Origin: Lamellibrachia columna | Taxonomy: Eukaryota; Annelida; Polychaeta; Sabellida; Siboglinidae | Reading direction: 5' to 3' | Assembly: GCA_963662155.1 (NCBI GenBank) | Contig: OY759261.1 | Location: 50,272,414-50,336,413 of the forward strand | Length of the DNA stretch: 64,000 nt | Shown here: piece by piece, positions 25,874-36,783 of the stretch | How positions within the stretch are numbered: the first letter of the stretch is position 1 | How the letters are laid out: each line of letters begins with the position of its first letter | Notes under the pieces: model-generated | The model's database searches: none | What the model was told of the DNA's origin: nothing | Seen by the model: only the letters and a program-made list of their open reading frames with translations | Program-made: the position numbers and the translations under genes

Positions 25874-26458
25874 AGAGTATGCAACATTGGCACAGCCAAT
25901 GTTGCATATGGGTTTTTATGCGAGCAACACCACATACAATTAATGATTGGTCCATTGCTAATTTATTCTATTATGCTAATCCAGCAGAGCTAGGTGACGC
26001 ACTCTGTGACCCACTTTGCTGCCTCCATATTTTGAACCAATCAGCGCGCACCAGCTGCGCGACGCTACAGATTTCAAACTTGGACTAGCCACTTCGTTTT
26101 GTGAAAGCATACGGAGTGGATGCGCTTTGAAAATTTGTCCCACCCTCCTCCCCATCTTTCTCCCTGTTGTATGTTTACTTGTTAGCAGCAATTGTACATC
26201 TTTGGTGGAAGTGGGGTGTTCATGTCTCCAAGCTTTCCCATTTTTTTATTGCAATAGTGGACATGGGAGTTTTGGCTTTCCCAGAAGTGTTCACGGGTTT
26301 TAACGCTGGGACGCAGCTCGCTTCCCTTCCACCTTGGATTTTAGAACTGTTCGTGTAGCGAATTGGCCCCACCTTTGTAGTTATTCCAGTTAGAGCTAGT
26401 GTATTTTTAAGCAGGTAGTTGTATTCATAGACTGCGTGATAGCATGTAGGGCATTATA
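25874..26458. other. Internal segment between the 283-bp repeats
   Basis: No coding region recognised. A near-perfect palindrome tatgcaacattgg-cacag-ccaatgttgcata lies at 25878-25909. The segment is more GC-rich than its surroundings around 26000-26170. Confidence 0.6.
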
Positions 26459-27251
26459 CTATTTGGTTTAAGGGTGTTCCATGACAATAGTAATGCCATT
26501 GTTTCTTTTATTTGTTCTAGGAATACTGCTACTGCTTTGTGGTGAAATGTGGGCTCTATTGAACCCGACGTCCAGGAGGCTCGCATGGGGCGTAGTCAGC
26601 CTGGCGTTAGGTTGTGGAGCCCACATTTCTTTGTTTTACATTTCTTTGAAAGTGGGCTTACCCTTAACGGGAGACTCGGGTCGGATTTGACGGATTTTTT
26701 ACAATAAAATGAATTTCGAGTTGTTGCTATTTCCGTGTATAAATATTATTCAACTTGCCATTCATATAAGTTGCACTGTCGAAATAAACACGTTTCTGTC
26801 ATAAAACGTGTCTTTTGTATGATGCCTATCATTGCTAAGTCTTTGTTTATATCAAATGAACCGAGACTAATGGGACATTAGGTGATATTCCGCGAGCCAT
26901 TGCATGCCGGAAAACGCTGCCATTCCAACATGGCGCATATCACGGGAAAGCCCCATTTTCGCTCTGTATGATGGTACAAACAGTTTTAAAATGTGACCGG
27001 AGGTATCCGAGTAATTCCGACTATAAATGACCGCCTCTGAACCATCTCGGTGACAAAGGAATGGGGAATGCCACGACGATTCGCCGGACATCACCACGTG
27101 ATGTCGGATTCCCTCAAATCAAGCGCTCTAATTGGTTGTAATACTAATTTCCATCCTCTGACGTCAGCTTGAAATACCAGCTACGTTCGATTCGATCGAC
27201 TTTTTTATCCCATGAGTTTTGTTCATTTATATCGCTTTGTAAAACGACATT

Positions 27252-27432
27252 ATGCCGTTTGGTCGAAAGCGAGTGGGCGGTTACGGTACTGGGAGGCAGC
27301 GAAAGTTTGCATCGTTGCAGTTAGCGCGTGATGCGAAGGCATCGAGGGTTGAATTCGCCAATGAACCTGCGGCGACAACTTCGTCTTCTTCGACCATCAC
27401 CGTCCGTGGTGCCAGCGAGAATGGCACGCAGT
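27252..27432 (+). pseudogene. Transposase N-terminal exon
   Basis: Starts at ATG 27252 (MPFGRKRVGGYGTGRQRK, a basic N-terminus) and runs into Ser/Thr-rich sequence. A perfect donor gtaagt follows at 27433. With the acceptor ttttttccag at 27834 the spliced frame meets TGA after ten codons, so at least one frameshift has occurred. Confidence 0.6.
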
Positions 27433-27834
27433 GTAAGTTTAATTCTGATATTTCATATGTTCACTTGTGTTTTATCCAAACATCGCCTTGTGGCATAACT
27501 ATTACTGCATAAACGATTTGACGCTGATCTAGTTCATGCTGTTGATGTTCGTGGTTGTGTTGACATTCAGGCCCAGGGGCCATCCAGGCACATCAGAAGC
27601 AGAGTTGTAACTATGGTTTATTATATTACTACAATTTGCCCTGGCAATTATTGTATACATAGCCTATATACACACAAGCGCGCGGGTGTGTGTGTATAAT
27701 ATGGCAATGCCAATAAAATAAATTGCATTCAATGCCATACCCCTGCATACGTAGTAAGGGGGGGCTTTTGTTGTTGAACATGTCTTGGATACTTTTTGTT
27801 CATGAAATACATTTATATTGTGTATTTTTTCCAG

Positions 27835-28268
27835 GCATCAAGGCGGTCATCAACAGTACCAGCTGATCCGTCTCGGAGACTGTCTGTCACTGAACGGAAG
27901 TTTGGTTATGCAGATCTTCTGGAGGAGATAGGTGTCCCGCGATTCCTGGTTGAGGATGAGACAGATGCTGATGGAGATCTTTCAACAGTACTTGTACGCT
28001 GTGCCGTGTTGCCATCACTTGTTGCGAACCTGCTATGCACGTTGTGTAGGAAGCATACACTCTCCACCCCAGCTGTCGACCGCACCGCACCCTCGGCATG
28101 GTGTGTGGCCTCGAGACTTTCTGCACCAGTTGCGACAAGGTCATCAATGCAACTCTGTCATCAGACTGTATCGATGGGACTCAGGCGACGAATGTCCCAT
28201 TTGTCGTGGTGAGATCAGCTGTGTCGGCAACGATGGACATGGGTGTCGGGTACTCAGGACTTGTGTGA
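27835..28268 (+). pseudogene. Transposase second exon, zinc-knuckle region, truncated
   Basis: After the acceptor the open part encodes SVTERKFGYADLLEEIG and acidic residues, then CTLCRKH. From 28098 a second frame gives MVCGLETFCTSCDK, DCIDGTQATNVPFVV and MDMGVGYSG before TGA at 28266-28268. CxxC followed by CxxC suggests a zinc knuckle, and the T-N-x-P-F-V-V segment is typical of invertebrate Mutator-like transposases ahead of the DDE core. The core itself is absent and frames are shifted. Confidence 0.65.
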
Positions 28269-29006
28269 AATTTATTTTACAATGCCAATGACTCTTAACT
28301 TTGCCTTTTGATAGATTATACATTCAGTAATATGTATGCAAAGTTTCAATCATCTAGGTAGCTTTTCAGATGTTGAAATGTATGTGCCAATGTACATAAA
28401 CTTTGAACACGATTTTCTCAAAAACATGTTTTCCCTCACACCTACTGCCTCCCGTGTCACTTATCTCTGCTATTGTTTGACAGAATTACTTGAAACTTTC
28501 TACAGTGTTTCTTGATAGTATGCTCTTGAAAACTGTCTAGTAACTTTTTAGAAAACATTATTTATATTTTATATAATGAACCATCAATGTAAAATTTCAT
28601 GATGAAAAAATACATTCAGATGTAAAAAAATCATGAAAACAAAAGTTTTTTGAAAACTTGGAAAGTCAACTGACTGTTTTCATTGGAATTATGTGGAGTA
28701 ACTACACACCAAATTTGAGTCCTCTAAATCCAATGGTTACTGATATAAGTCACACGCAACATTCAATCCAAGATGGCTGCATACCGTGGGAAAATATGTA
28801 TGAAACTTTCTGAAAAAAATTCACAGCATTACTCTTACCTGGACTTGCAATCTATGAAAGTTTCAGCTCTGTAGGTTCAGTGATAATGAAATAAGAAAAT
28901 AAAACGCGTTTAGACCCAAGCGACGCCTTAATCCCCACAATAAACGTCATTCATTTGGCCTTTTCATATCTCTATATCTGTGTTGTGTTGTTGATTGCAT
29001 AAATGG

Positions 29007-29355
29007 TATTGTCGTCTTTTTTATGGAAGTGGTATAACTTTTGCAAGTTTCAATTTGTCTGGAAATATGCCAGTCGATAACATTTAATTAATTATTAAAG
29101 TAATTGGTTTTTATATTTCCGCCTTTATTGTTTTGAAAAGCTTAACTGAAATATCATCAATACTGCAACTTAGTTTAGGCTGTAGCATACCAATTGTTTT
29201 AAAGACAGTTTCTTCGTCAACTGGTTTAAATTGAAAGGCATGCATGCTTGGATTTTTTAGATAGTTGTTGTAGGTAGTGTTTACATTTTTTATTTTATTT
29301 GCTAATTTCAAACCAATGCTAGTGAAGAAGTCGTTAAATATGTTTGCAATAACAT
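29007..29355 (-). mobile_element. Second LINE, middle part (RT N-terminal blocks)
   Basis: Minus-strand coding NDFFTSIGLKLANKIKN, then LSCSIDDISVKLFKTIK, then FPDKLKLAKVIPLP. This is the linker and the first RT blocks of the LINE whose end lies at 24840-25590. Two stops are present. The left edge of the 20-bp duplication at 29336-29355 abuts the next insertion. Confidence 0.8.
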
Positions 29356-30298
29356 AGAATCCTGGGGTGGGGGTGGGGGCCTCCGGTATTGGAGGCCTGG
29401 TGGGATAAATGATCGCTCCACCTTTGCTACTTTTACATGTCGTTTAATAATTGCTTTTCTCGATGAGCTAGTTTGTGTTGGTGACTAAGCTATATCTCAT
29501 CGATTTACATGTATGATATTTTTCTCGATGAACATGTTTGTACCAGCTATTTCTCATTGATACATGTATTTTATTATCACAATGCATTTATTAAATGACC
29601 TTTAACAACAGTTACTCTTTGTGTGTTCCTGTAGCAAACAAGCTCAGGTTTCTGCCATTACGCATCAGCAAGGTATCAACATTAAGCATCAGCAGGGTAT
29701 AAATGAATATTTTTACACTTGTAAAAATAGTATTTATATAATGTGAGGCGAGAATCTACTTTATGTTTGTTGCGGTCCGCAACACGAGAAACAGTCCGGA
29801 GTACGCGAAATGGTTTTAGTCCAAAAACGTCATGTGACCACGTGACAAGTTAAACCCTGTCCCTTTGTGTTGCAAACTTCGCTGACGCAAGTCGTGTTTT
29901 CTTGAAGCAACACATTGGACGTTTTTCCTCCCACCATCCTCCCCTTTCTACCACCAATGTTCTCGTGTTGCGTACTATGTTATCATGATTATGTACTGTG
30001 GGATAAATGATCGCCCCACTTTTGTTACTTTTACATGTTGTTTAATAATTGCTTTTCTCGATGAGCTAGTTTGTGTTGGTGACTAAGCTATATCTCATTG
30101 ATTTACATGTATGATATTTTTCTCGATGAACATGTTTGTACCAGCTATTTCTCATCGATACATGTATTTTATTATCACAATGCATTTATTAAATGACCTT
30201 TAACAACAGTTACTCTTTGTGTGTTCCTGTAGCAAACAAGCTCAGGTTTCTGCCATTACGCATCAGCAAGGTATCAACATTAAGCATCAGCAGGGTAT
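29356..30298. mobile_element. Non-autonomous element with 305-bp direct repeats and 20-bp target duplication
   Basis: The duplicated target aaatatgtttgcaataacat occurs at 29336-29355 and 30299-30318. Removing one copy and the insert restores the LINE reading frame. Inside, 305-bp direct repeats (29400-29704 and 29998-30302, very similar by eye) flank about 293 bp. A G-rich head (ggggtgggggtggggg) precedes the first repeat. Repeat-internal-repeat resembles a miniature LTR element (TRIM), but a 20-bp duplication is far longer than LTR integrases make, so assignment is open. Confidence 0.75.
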
Positions 30299-30302
30299 AA
30301 AT

Positions 30303-30960
30303 ATGTTTGCAATAACATGTTTGTCAGTTACCTTAAGTCCATCAATATTAAAAGATTCGGGTAATTGTTTTCGCTGACTGGTTTTGTCAGTAATCTCTTT
30401 GATTGTTGACCATGTTTTCTTTATGTTATTTCTATATTTTTCAAAACTGGATTGATAAAATGTTTTCTTCGCAAGGTTAATGCTTTTCTTAAGTATATTG
30501 TTGTAGTTGCGGAGGTTGGTTTTAAGACCATCGTACAGTATTGATTCAATTGGCATGTGTTTAAGTCGTTTGTACATTTGATCTCTAATAGAGATTGATC
30601 TCACAATAGCACGTCCAGTTTGATTTTTTATGTCTATGTTTGTTATCTATTTTTTTTGTAGGTAAATATGCATCTTTACACCGTTGGATAACATTATCTA
30701 GAGTGTTATAATCGTCATTTGGATCGGATATTCGATCACTGTTTAATTTGTGAATTATGTTGGATGAAACGATAGCCCTTTTGAAATTGATAATAGAGTT
30801 TAAATCATATGAATTTGATTTGATAAATTTAGGCACATATTTATGAATATGTGAGGTCAATATAACACTTTTGGTTTGTCTATTGAATTTGGTTCCATTT
30901 CTTGTGACCGGAATGCTGAGGACTGTATTTTATTGATATGAAAATAGCAATCGTTTTTGA
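30303..30960 (-). mobile_element. Second LINE, 5' part (post-endonuclease linker)
   Basis: Minus-strand frames give HKYVPKFIKSNSYDLNS and DAYLPTKKI, then after a frameshift SIRDQMYKRLK, FYQSSFEKYRNNIKKTW and DGLKVTDKHVIANIF. This is the typical lysine-rich linker between endonuclease and RT of Jockey/CR1 elements. It joins in frame to 29335 downward across the 305-bp-repeat insertion. Confidence 0.8.
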
Positions 30961-31097
30961 GGTGTTGAACATATTGAAGTGAAGTTAAGAGGTATATGAC
31001 CCACAAATGAAAATTAATATTACTTGACCTTGACATGACTTAATTAGGTGATCAAAATTTCACCTGTAACATGAGTGTTAAATATCTAGGTGTTGAA

Positions 31098-32150
31098 CTA
31101 CCGTATTCGACTTAATAAGCACACAGTACGCTTAAAAAATTTTTTTTTTTATTTCATGAAATTCGTTCTAATAAGCGTACATCTAAGTTTGTTGATCAAG
31201 ACGATGTTGACAACTCGTTTGAATGATGTGTGGCCCGGGGTGCGCAGCTGGCTAATGCCACGTAATGACATAGAACTGATGACTGATTGTCATTGGTCCT
31301 AAGTCAGCAACATAATTCATGTGTGCTTGTCCAAAGCAGTGACATGCCACTACCTCTCACAATCACATATTAATTTCAGGATTAGTATCAGAACGCCACA
31401 GACTCAATCTGCGGAACACATTTCCCATTACTATTAGCTTTAAGTCAGCTGGAAATATACTAACATTTTGCCGTAAACTATAAACCCACCTGTTTAAACT
31501 CGCTCAGTCCACAGCTCATCAGCGTACAAATCCCACTGTTTATGACTGGAACTGTTAAAACAACTAGAACTGTCTACCCTCTTGTTTTGGTGCACTGCTG
31601 AGCTTGGGTTTCCTGAAGATTTTAGCACAACAGAAGTTTTATTATTGTGTTGTATAGATCTACGTTGGAAGACGGCAATCTTCAGCGATATCTGGTGGAG
31701 TGGTGTAACACAATTTCCTGGGGACCAGTACTTAATTTTAAATGAAGCATACAATCGGTTTCAGTGGTTAACCTATACGTGGCTAGTTGGCGTTTCTGTA
31801 TAATTAAAATTGCATTTTGCTTGGAACTACCAGACATTTATACATTCACGTATGGTCAAAAGGATACAAGAGCACTGCCAGGTTTGCTCATATTGGCAAT
31901 GTTTGATATTAGAGATAGTTTGCCTGTCATCGTTGAAATGTGAGCGTGACATCGATGGAGTGGAAATTATACGATTTCGTGATTTGCATATGCAAAGTGA
32001 AATTTGTAATTTGCAAATTTAAATAAGTTCCTAATTTTTGTATGATGCTATTTTGCCATGGAATTGAGCAATGCACGTTGCAACCTGCATTCGCCCAAAA
32101 TGGGGTGTACACTTATTCGAGCATGTACGCTTAATAGGTCGAATATGGTC
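31098..32150. mobile_element. Possible non-autonomous TIR element
   Basis: accgtattcgacttaataag at 31100 and, near 32150, the reverse complement of accatattcgacctattaag form an imperfect inverted pair about 1.05 kb apart. No transposase is seen inside; short frames there look random. No clear target duplication. Confidence 0.5.
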
Positions 32151-32384
32151 GATGCTTCTTTTATCCGGTACGCACAGCTTCTCAGCACTGTTGCTTTATC
32201 CATTGTTGCATCAGTTCATTTACTTGTCATTTTAATAACTATATATATAATATTACATAGGATTTTGCTTTGTACTCCTTTATTGTCCAATCGGTCATTT
32301 ACTTATCTACTCTATGTGAAATTTATACGTGTACTTTTCTGTAAAGACCCGTGAACAGGTTATTAGCACCGGATTTGTTAATGT

Positions 32385-33010
32385 AGATGTTACCTGTGGA
32401 GTTACAGGTTAAACAACTTAACTCCAACCTTGTTCACAATACAACCTTGTTCACAATACTGTTAATGGTAAAGCACCAAACTATTTGTCTGATTCTTTCA
32501 ACCTAACACATAGCCAACACTGTATTAATACAAGATCTGATACTTTGTTAGCCGTTAGCCATACATAAGATCATTTGGTATTTTTTTACTATTACTTTAC
32601 ATGTATATAGGCATGGAATGAATTGTCATATAATATACAAAATGCTCAGAAAGAATATCAATTTAAATGCCTAGTCAAACAGCTTTTATTTAATTATCTT
32701 AATAATATCTTAGTCTAGCCCTTTTATTCATTATTAATATCATACATGTGGTACTTTTGTAAATTTTTGCTTTAGCAATTAGCATTTTTTTTAGCAACTA
32801 GCATTAAATCAACTGATGGTAAACTTCTTTATAAATGCCACTATAATTATTTCTATATGTTGACATATGTCGTACCCCTGTACATTTTAGCATATTATTA
32901 TCGTTTAATGACTATTTTTGTTTTTTAGTTGTTATTCTTGTATGTATGTCTGTCATGTTTATAAAAAATTATTTTTACCCCGATTTAAGGACCACTTTAA
33001 GATTTCGTAA
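32385..33010 (+). mobile_element. LINE 3' fragment
   Basis: Plus-strand coding NTVNGKAPNYLSDSFN, then AWNELSYNIQNAQKEYQFK, the C-terminal end typical of CR1-like elements, then an AT-rich 3' UTR ending near gatttcgtaagtgg. The same NGKAPNYL segment recurs at 63780, so this family is present at least twice. Confidence 0.7.
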
Positions 33011-33328
33011 GTGGATGTTTCATAATTGTAATTAATTTGTTAGTCAGTCTTTGCAGGTGTTTAATCGCGACAATAAATTAAACAATTAATCGCTCCTGCA
33101 AATTTGCCTTTAATTGGTTAGGGAACTTCAGCAGCAACTTATATTATGAAACAGCGTATTATGTGTATGAGTGGAATGGATGCTACTGAACAACTCAGGC
33201 TGGATATGTTGCAGGTAAGGTTACCAAACATCCCACACTTGGCTGCATCAGTTTCATCGGCATGCAGTCAAGGGCATCATTAACATGTCATGGTGTTTCC
33301 AAAGTTGCACAGCTACAGTGTACATTAC

Positions 33329-33412
33329 CTCCGGCTCTGATGATTTCTTCCTCGGTGGGGCCCTTTGCTGCTTCCAGGTTAGCAACTCGCTCATCAAGAG
33401 CTCCAACCTCCC
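33329..33412 (-). CDS. Candidate coiled-coil exon
   Basis: An 84-nt segment with acceptor ctttttcag and donor gtaatg. In the phase-1 frame it encodes EVGALDERVANLEAAKG and PTEEEIIRAG, with heptad spacing of Leu/Val/Ala. It joins in frame to 34283-34324. Both lengths are multiples of 42 nt (14 residues, two heptads). The gene is not recognised, and it is not an LRR exon. Confidence 0.5.
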
Positions 33413-33968
33413 CTGAAAAAGAACATTTGTAAGTGTTAATATAATCTGCTATGTACGTCAAGCAAAGTACCGTCAAAGGAATAATTATGATCCAAGCTTC
33501 AATTTGGTGATCAATCAAGCTACCAGATTATGGTACGATGGTCCGGTTGTCAGCCGGTAATAACCAGGGTTGGGGCGATCTATTTCACTTGATAACAAGA
33601 TGAGCTCAAAACTTCCTGCAGCAGCCAGAACCTGGCTGCATGAGAAGGACAGGTGGCTTGCCCATTGAGCTGGACCATGGGGTAAAAATAAAATGTGTCA
33701 CTGTACTGAATAGTAACGTTTTTATCTGTTCAATTACAATTTTTTTATGTATGTCATGTGATAGATTGCCCCCAATTCTGCCCCCATGTCCTCAAAATAT
33801 TTTCACGTGAGCGAATTTGCCTTTTTTCAGACTCAGCAACATGTCACGCCCTTTTCAAAAACCTAGCCAAATCACTGCAGTGTGAATGTTAAATGCTAGT
33901 CAGTAGTGATATAGTTAGTACTTGTAGCGGGTGGCTGCCGGAGACAATTAAATAGTATCGTTATCATT

Positions 33969-34472
33969 GGAACAGAAACAGTTAATATGGTGATTACCAA
34001 CGTGTTACTTTAAGGAAGTATCCCATGAGACATATCAATAAAAATGTTTCAACTTACTCAACTAAACCTGTGATTATTTTGTGTGGGAGGAACGCATTAT
34101 TTTAGAAAAAACAACTGATTGATTGTTCAACATATCAAACAAAATATTGTATACTTGTAACACTTCAAGATATTATATCTTAAGTTAAGCATTCCATTAA
34201 CATTTCGGCAGAATGACAAGTATGATATTTAAATATGACATGTTAATGCTGGGAAGGTCTGCAAAAATCTAAATTAAATTACCTTTCAAAGCCTGACTTT
34301 CCCTTTCAGCCTTCTTCATTTCTTCTGTGTACCAGAGTCGAATGGAACAGAAACAGTTAATATGGTGATTACCAACGTGTTACTTTAAGGAAGTATCCCA
34401 TGAGACATATCAATAAAAATGCTTCAATTTACTCAACTAAACCTGTGATTATTTTGTGTGGGAGGAATGCAT
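33969..34472. repeat. Intron segment repeated directly (about 130 bp, two copies)
   Basis: ggaacagaaacagttaatat and the following about 125 bp occur at 33969-34096 and again at 34342-34470 with few differences. The copies flank the 42-nt candidate exon, as if intron plus exon was duplicated. Confidence 0.85.
34283..34324 (-). CDS. Candidate coiled-coil exon
   Basis: A 42-nt segment with acceptor ggtacacag and donor gtaatt, encoding EMKKAERESQALK in phase 1. It continues in frame into 33329-33412. The acceptor is weak in pyrimidines, so confidence is limited. Confidence 0.4.
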
Positions 34473-34474
34473 AC

Positions 34475-34625
34475 CTGCCCTTTCAAGATCTCGTTTGACA
34501 GTCTTTCCATCGCAGCTTTGGTCTTCCTCTTCTTCTGCTGCCAACCTCTTCTGCTTTCCATGCTCTTTTTGACAGTCTGTCTTCACCCATTCTTTGCACA
34601 TGTCCTGCCCATCTCATTCTGGTTC
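34475..34625 (-). pseudogene. LINE C-terminal fragment, possibly exonised
   Basis: The minus strand reads MRWAGHVQRMGEDRL, then RRRGRPKLRWKD, the diagnostic end of a LINE endonuclease-RT protein. After a frameshift the other frame gives VKRDLERA and meets a donor (gcag before gtatgc at 34474) in the same phase as the coiled-coil exons downstream. It may be chance or exonisation. Confidence 0.55.
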
Positions 34626-34780
34626 CGTAATTAGTTAATTATCATACCATAATTTATGATTTGATTTATTGTAATTTTGACTTATAATTTAGTTAATAGT
34701 GATGTGCTTACATCATGTTTATACATGATTATTATTTCTTTTTGTCACCATTTTGACTTTTGTATGTTGTGACCAGAACT

Positions 34781-34905
34781 GCCATTTTGACTCTACGTGT
34801 TGCCGATTTGACTTAACGTGTCACCATTTTGACCCTAGATGTCGCTATTTTGACTCAACATGTTGTCATTTTTACCACGGTTGTCACCATTTTGGTTTGT
34901 TGCCG
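34781..34905. repeat. 21-bp minisatellite, about 5.5 copies
   Basis: Variants of gccattttgactctacgtgtt follow head to tail. The 21-bp period keeps frame, so the plus strand shows a Cys/His/Phe/Asp-rich heptapeptide repeat; I consider this incidental. Confidence 0.8.
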
Positions 34906-35324
34906 TTTCAGATCTTTTGCCGTCCTGACCAGTACCCATCTTGTTGTTTTGCACTCTGGTGAGCAAATAGGCTGTCAAACGACAACATACCAGTGTCATA
35001 TGAAATTTGGACCCGTGGGTCCAAATCTCATCATGACATTTGGACCCGTTCTACGATAAAAGTACCCGCCCCCTCTATCTCATAGGTGGGGGGTCCAGTA
35101 ACCAGTATTTTCAAATATTATAATTGTAAGCTATGTACCAATGATTTTTATACTGCACAATGACATGATCAGTTTTACTAAATATAAGAAGAAATTGAAG
35201 ACTACCAGCTGTGCAGGCTGTACAGATGGTAAACATGTCTTGTGGGCATGGCATGTCTTGTGGACACCAGCTTTGTCAGACTGGTGTCTCGCCTGTTAGC
35301 CCCCCAATTATACTGCAGAATTGT

Positions 35325-35480
35325 CTTACTTTCTGGCCCAATTAATATTTGGGTATGCTAGTATCTGCAGAATCGTGTATCTGCTTACTTTCTGGCCCCA
35401 TTTAGTATTTGGGTTTGCTAGTATCTGCAAAATGGTGTTTCTGCTTACTCTCTGGTCCCACTTAATAATGTATGCACGGG
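35325..35480. repeat. 60-bp tandem repeat, 2.6 copies
   Basis: cttactttctggccc starts at 35325, 35384 and 35444 with period 59-60. Confidence 0.8.
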
Positions 35481-36160
35481 AACCCCCAATTTTTGTTTCC
35501 TTTTTATAGAGATAAATAACAAATGAACACTTCTGCCCAGTTTTATTGAAGTGACATTAACCCCTTGTGGGTAAAATACTGAATAAGTATTGCCGGAATT
35601 GAGTGACTTAATAAATTACAATAAATTAAATTTGTTATGCATATCTGACATGTTATGCTTTATATATTAACATATCAAATTGCAATATTCCTGCACATTT
35701 TATATTTGAATAGTAAATAAATCTCATGTAATGACTGATTATGACCAGCGCATTTTTTTCCTGGTGGTAACTGTTACTGTCAGATATTAACAAAATTTGC
35801 TTGGGACCCCCAACATTGTTTCCCTTTTTATAGAGATAAATAATAAATGAACATTTCAGCCATGTTTTATTGAAGTTACTCCTTGTTGGTATTGAATATT
35901 GTAGAAATTTAGCTAAAATGTTGTTTTTTCTGTGACTTAATAAATTACATAAAATAATAAATTTTACAATTTTTGCTATGCAAGTTTGACATATTATTCT
36001 TTATATAATATGAACATATCAATTTGTAATACTTCAAGTTTTATATCTGAATAGTAAATAAATCTTGTGTTATGAATGATTATGATCAGAGTATAGGATT
36101 TTGCTGGTGGCATAGCTATCACTGTGTCAGACATTTCAAAAATTTGCAAGGAACACCCAA
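35478..36160. repeat. About 325-346-bp direct repeat, two copies and a stub
   Basis: Copies begin gggaaccccc (35478), gggacccccaac (35803) and aaggaacaccc (36148). Each runs through tttttatagagataaata, a tttattgaagt segment and an AT-rich tail. A related piece occurs at 63840-63935, so this is a dispersed family. Confidence 0.8.
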
Positions 36161-36783
36161 TTTTTTGGGGCATTTTTCAGCCTTTCGGGCCTAATGGATT
36201 TCAAACAACCTTTAACATTTAAAGTTTCATTATTTATTTAAGAGTAATCGGCCACCTTAATTTCATCTTAGTGTCTGTTGTTATGGAAAGTATCACCAGA
36301 GATTAAAGTAATTATTGCAACATATCACCACACCTTTCTCTGCCTCTGATTCTTCTTTTTGTGTCAGTTGCTAGAGTTAGCTGTGATGAGGTGTGGATGT
36401 CTTCTTCACAACATCATGAAGTCCTTCAGTCTCCCCGGCTGTGCCGAGATGTGACTGATTCCTTCATTCGGAGAGAAACTCTACAAATGACAATCACCAC
36501 TGTAGCTATAGCAATGTTGACCTTTAGCATTTACATGTTATAAACACAAAATTACAAAGCAACAAAATAAGTTTCAACTGCCAAGTACAAGTGAATAGGG
36601 CAATGTATTATAGAAAATTGACTGGCATTTAGAATATTTTGACCTACTATTTCAATCTAAGGATTTTAGTCCATTCAATTCGTCCAGGAGCTCATGTGAC
36701 ATGTGACACGCCTGTAGTGAAGCAAGTCTTCTGACAAAGGCTGTGAGACACGGTCAAAATATTCTGAATGCCACCCTAGTTTC
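36161..36783. other. No gene recognised
   Basis: AT-rich sequence with one 60-codon frame of no recognised similarity. Confidence 0.4.

Larger units (their letters stand above)
26668..28927 (+). mobile_element. TTAA-target DNA transposon (Kolobok- or piggyBac-type), 2260 bp
   Basis: It is flanked by TTAA on both sides (26664-26667 and 28928-28931). The ends begin cgggagactcgggtc and, on the other strand, ggcgtcgcttgggtc, a short imperfect inverted repeat. Inside are pieces of a transposase gene with an intron. The catalytic core is missing, so this is an internally deleted, non-autonomous copy. TTAA duplication is characteristic of Kolobok and piggyBac; the coding pieces resemble the 'Mutator-like transposase' family found in many invertebrates, which favours Kolobok-like. 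Confidence 0.8.
26459..29005. repeat. 283-bp direct repeat, copy 2 (split by a TTAA element)
   Basis: Copy 2 comprises 26459-26667 and 28932-29005, 209 + 74 = 283 bp. It is split exactly at the TTAA that copy 1 retains uninterrupted at 25796-25799. Copy 1 therefore serves as the empty site. Confidence 0.9.

Noticed and set aside
29400..30302. Full LTR retrotransposon or provirus
   Set aside because: The internal part is only about 293 bp, with no gag-pol coding, and the target duplication is 20 bp.
31210..31300. tRNA gene near gtgcgcagctggctaatgcc
   Set aside because: No cloverleaf or A/B box pair could be drawn.
33329..33412. Another LRR exon (length is also 84 nt)
   Set aside because: The phase is 1, not 2, and the peptide shows a heptad coiled-coil pattern without LRR leucine spacing.
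34753..34962. Cys/His-rich repeat protein (HFDSTC-type)
   Set aside because: It arises from a 21-bp minisatellite and has no start or splice context.
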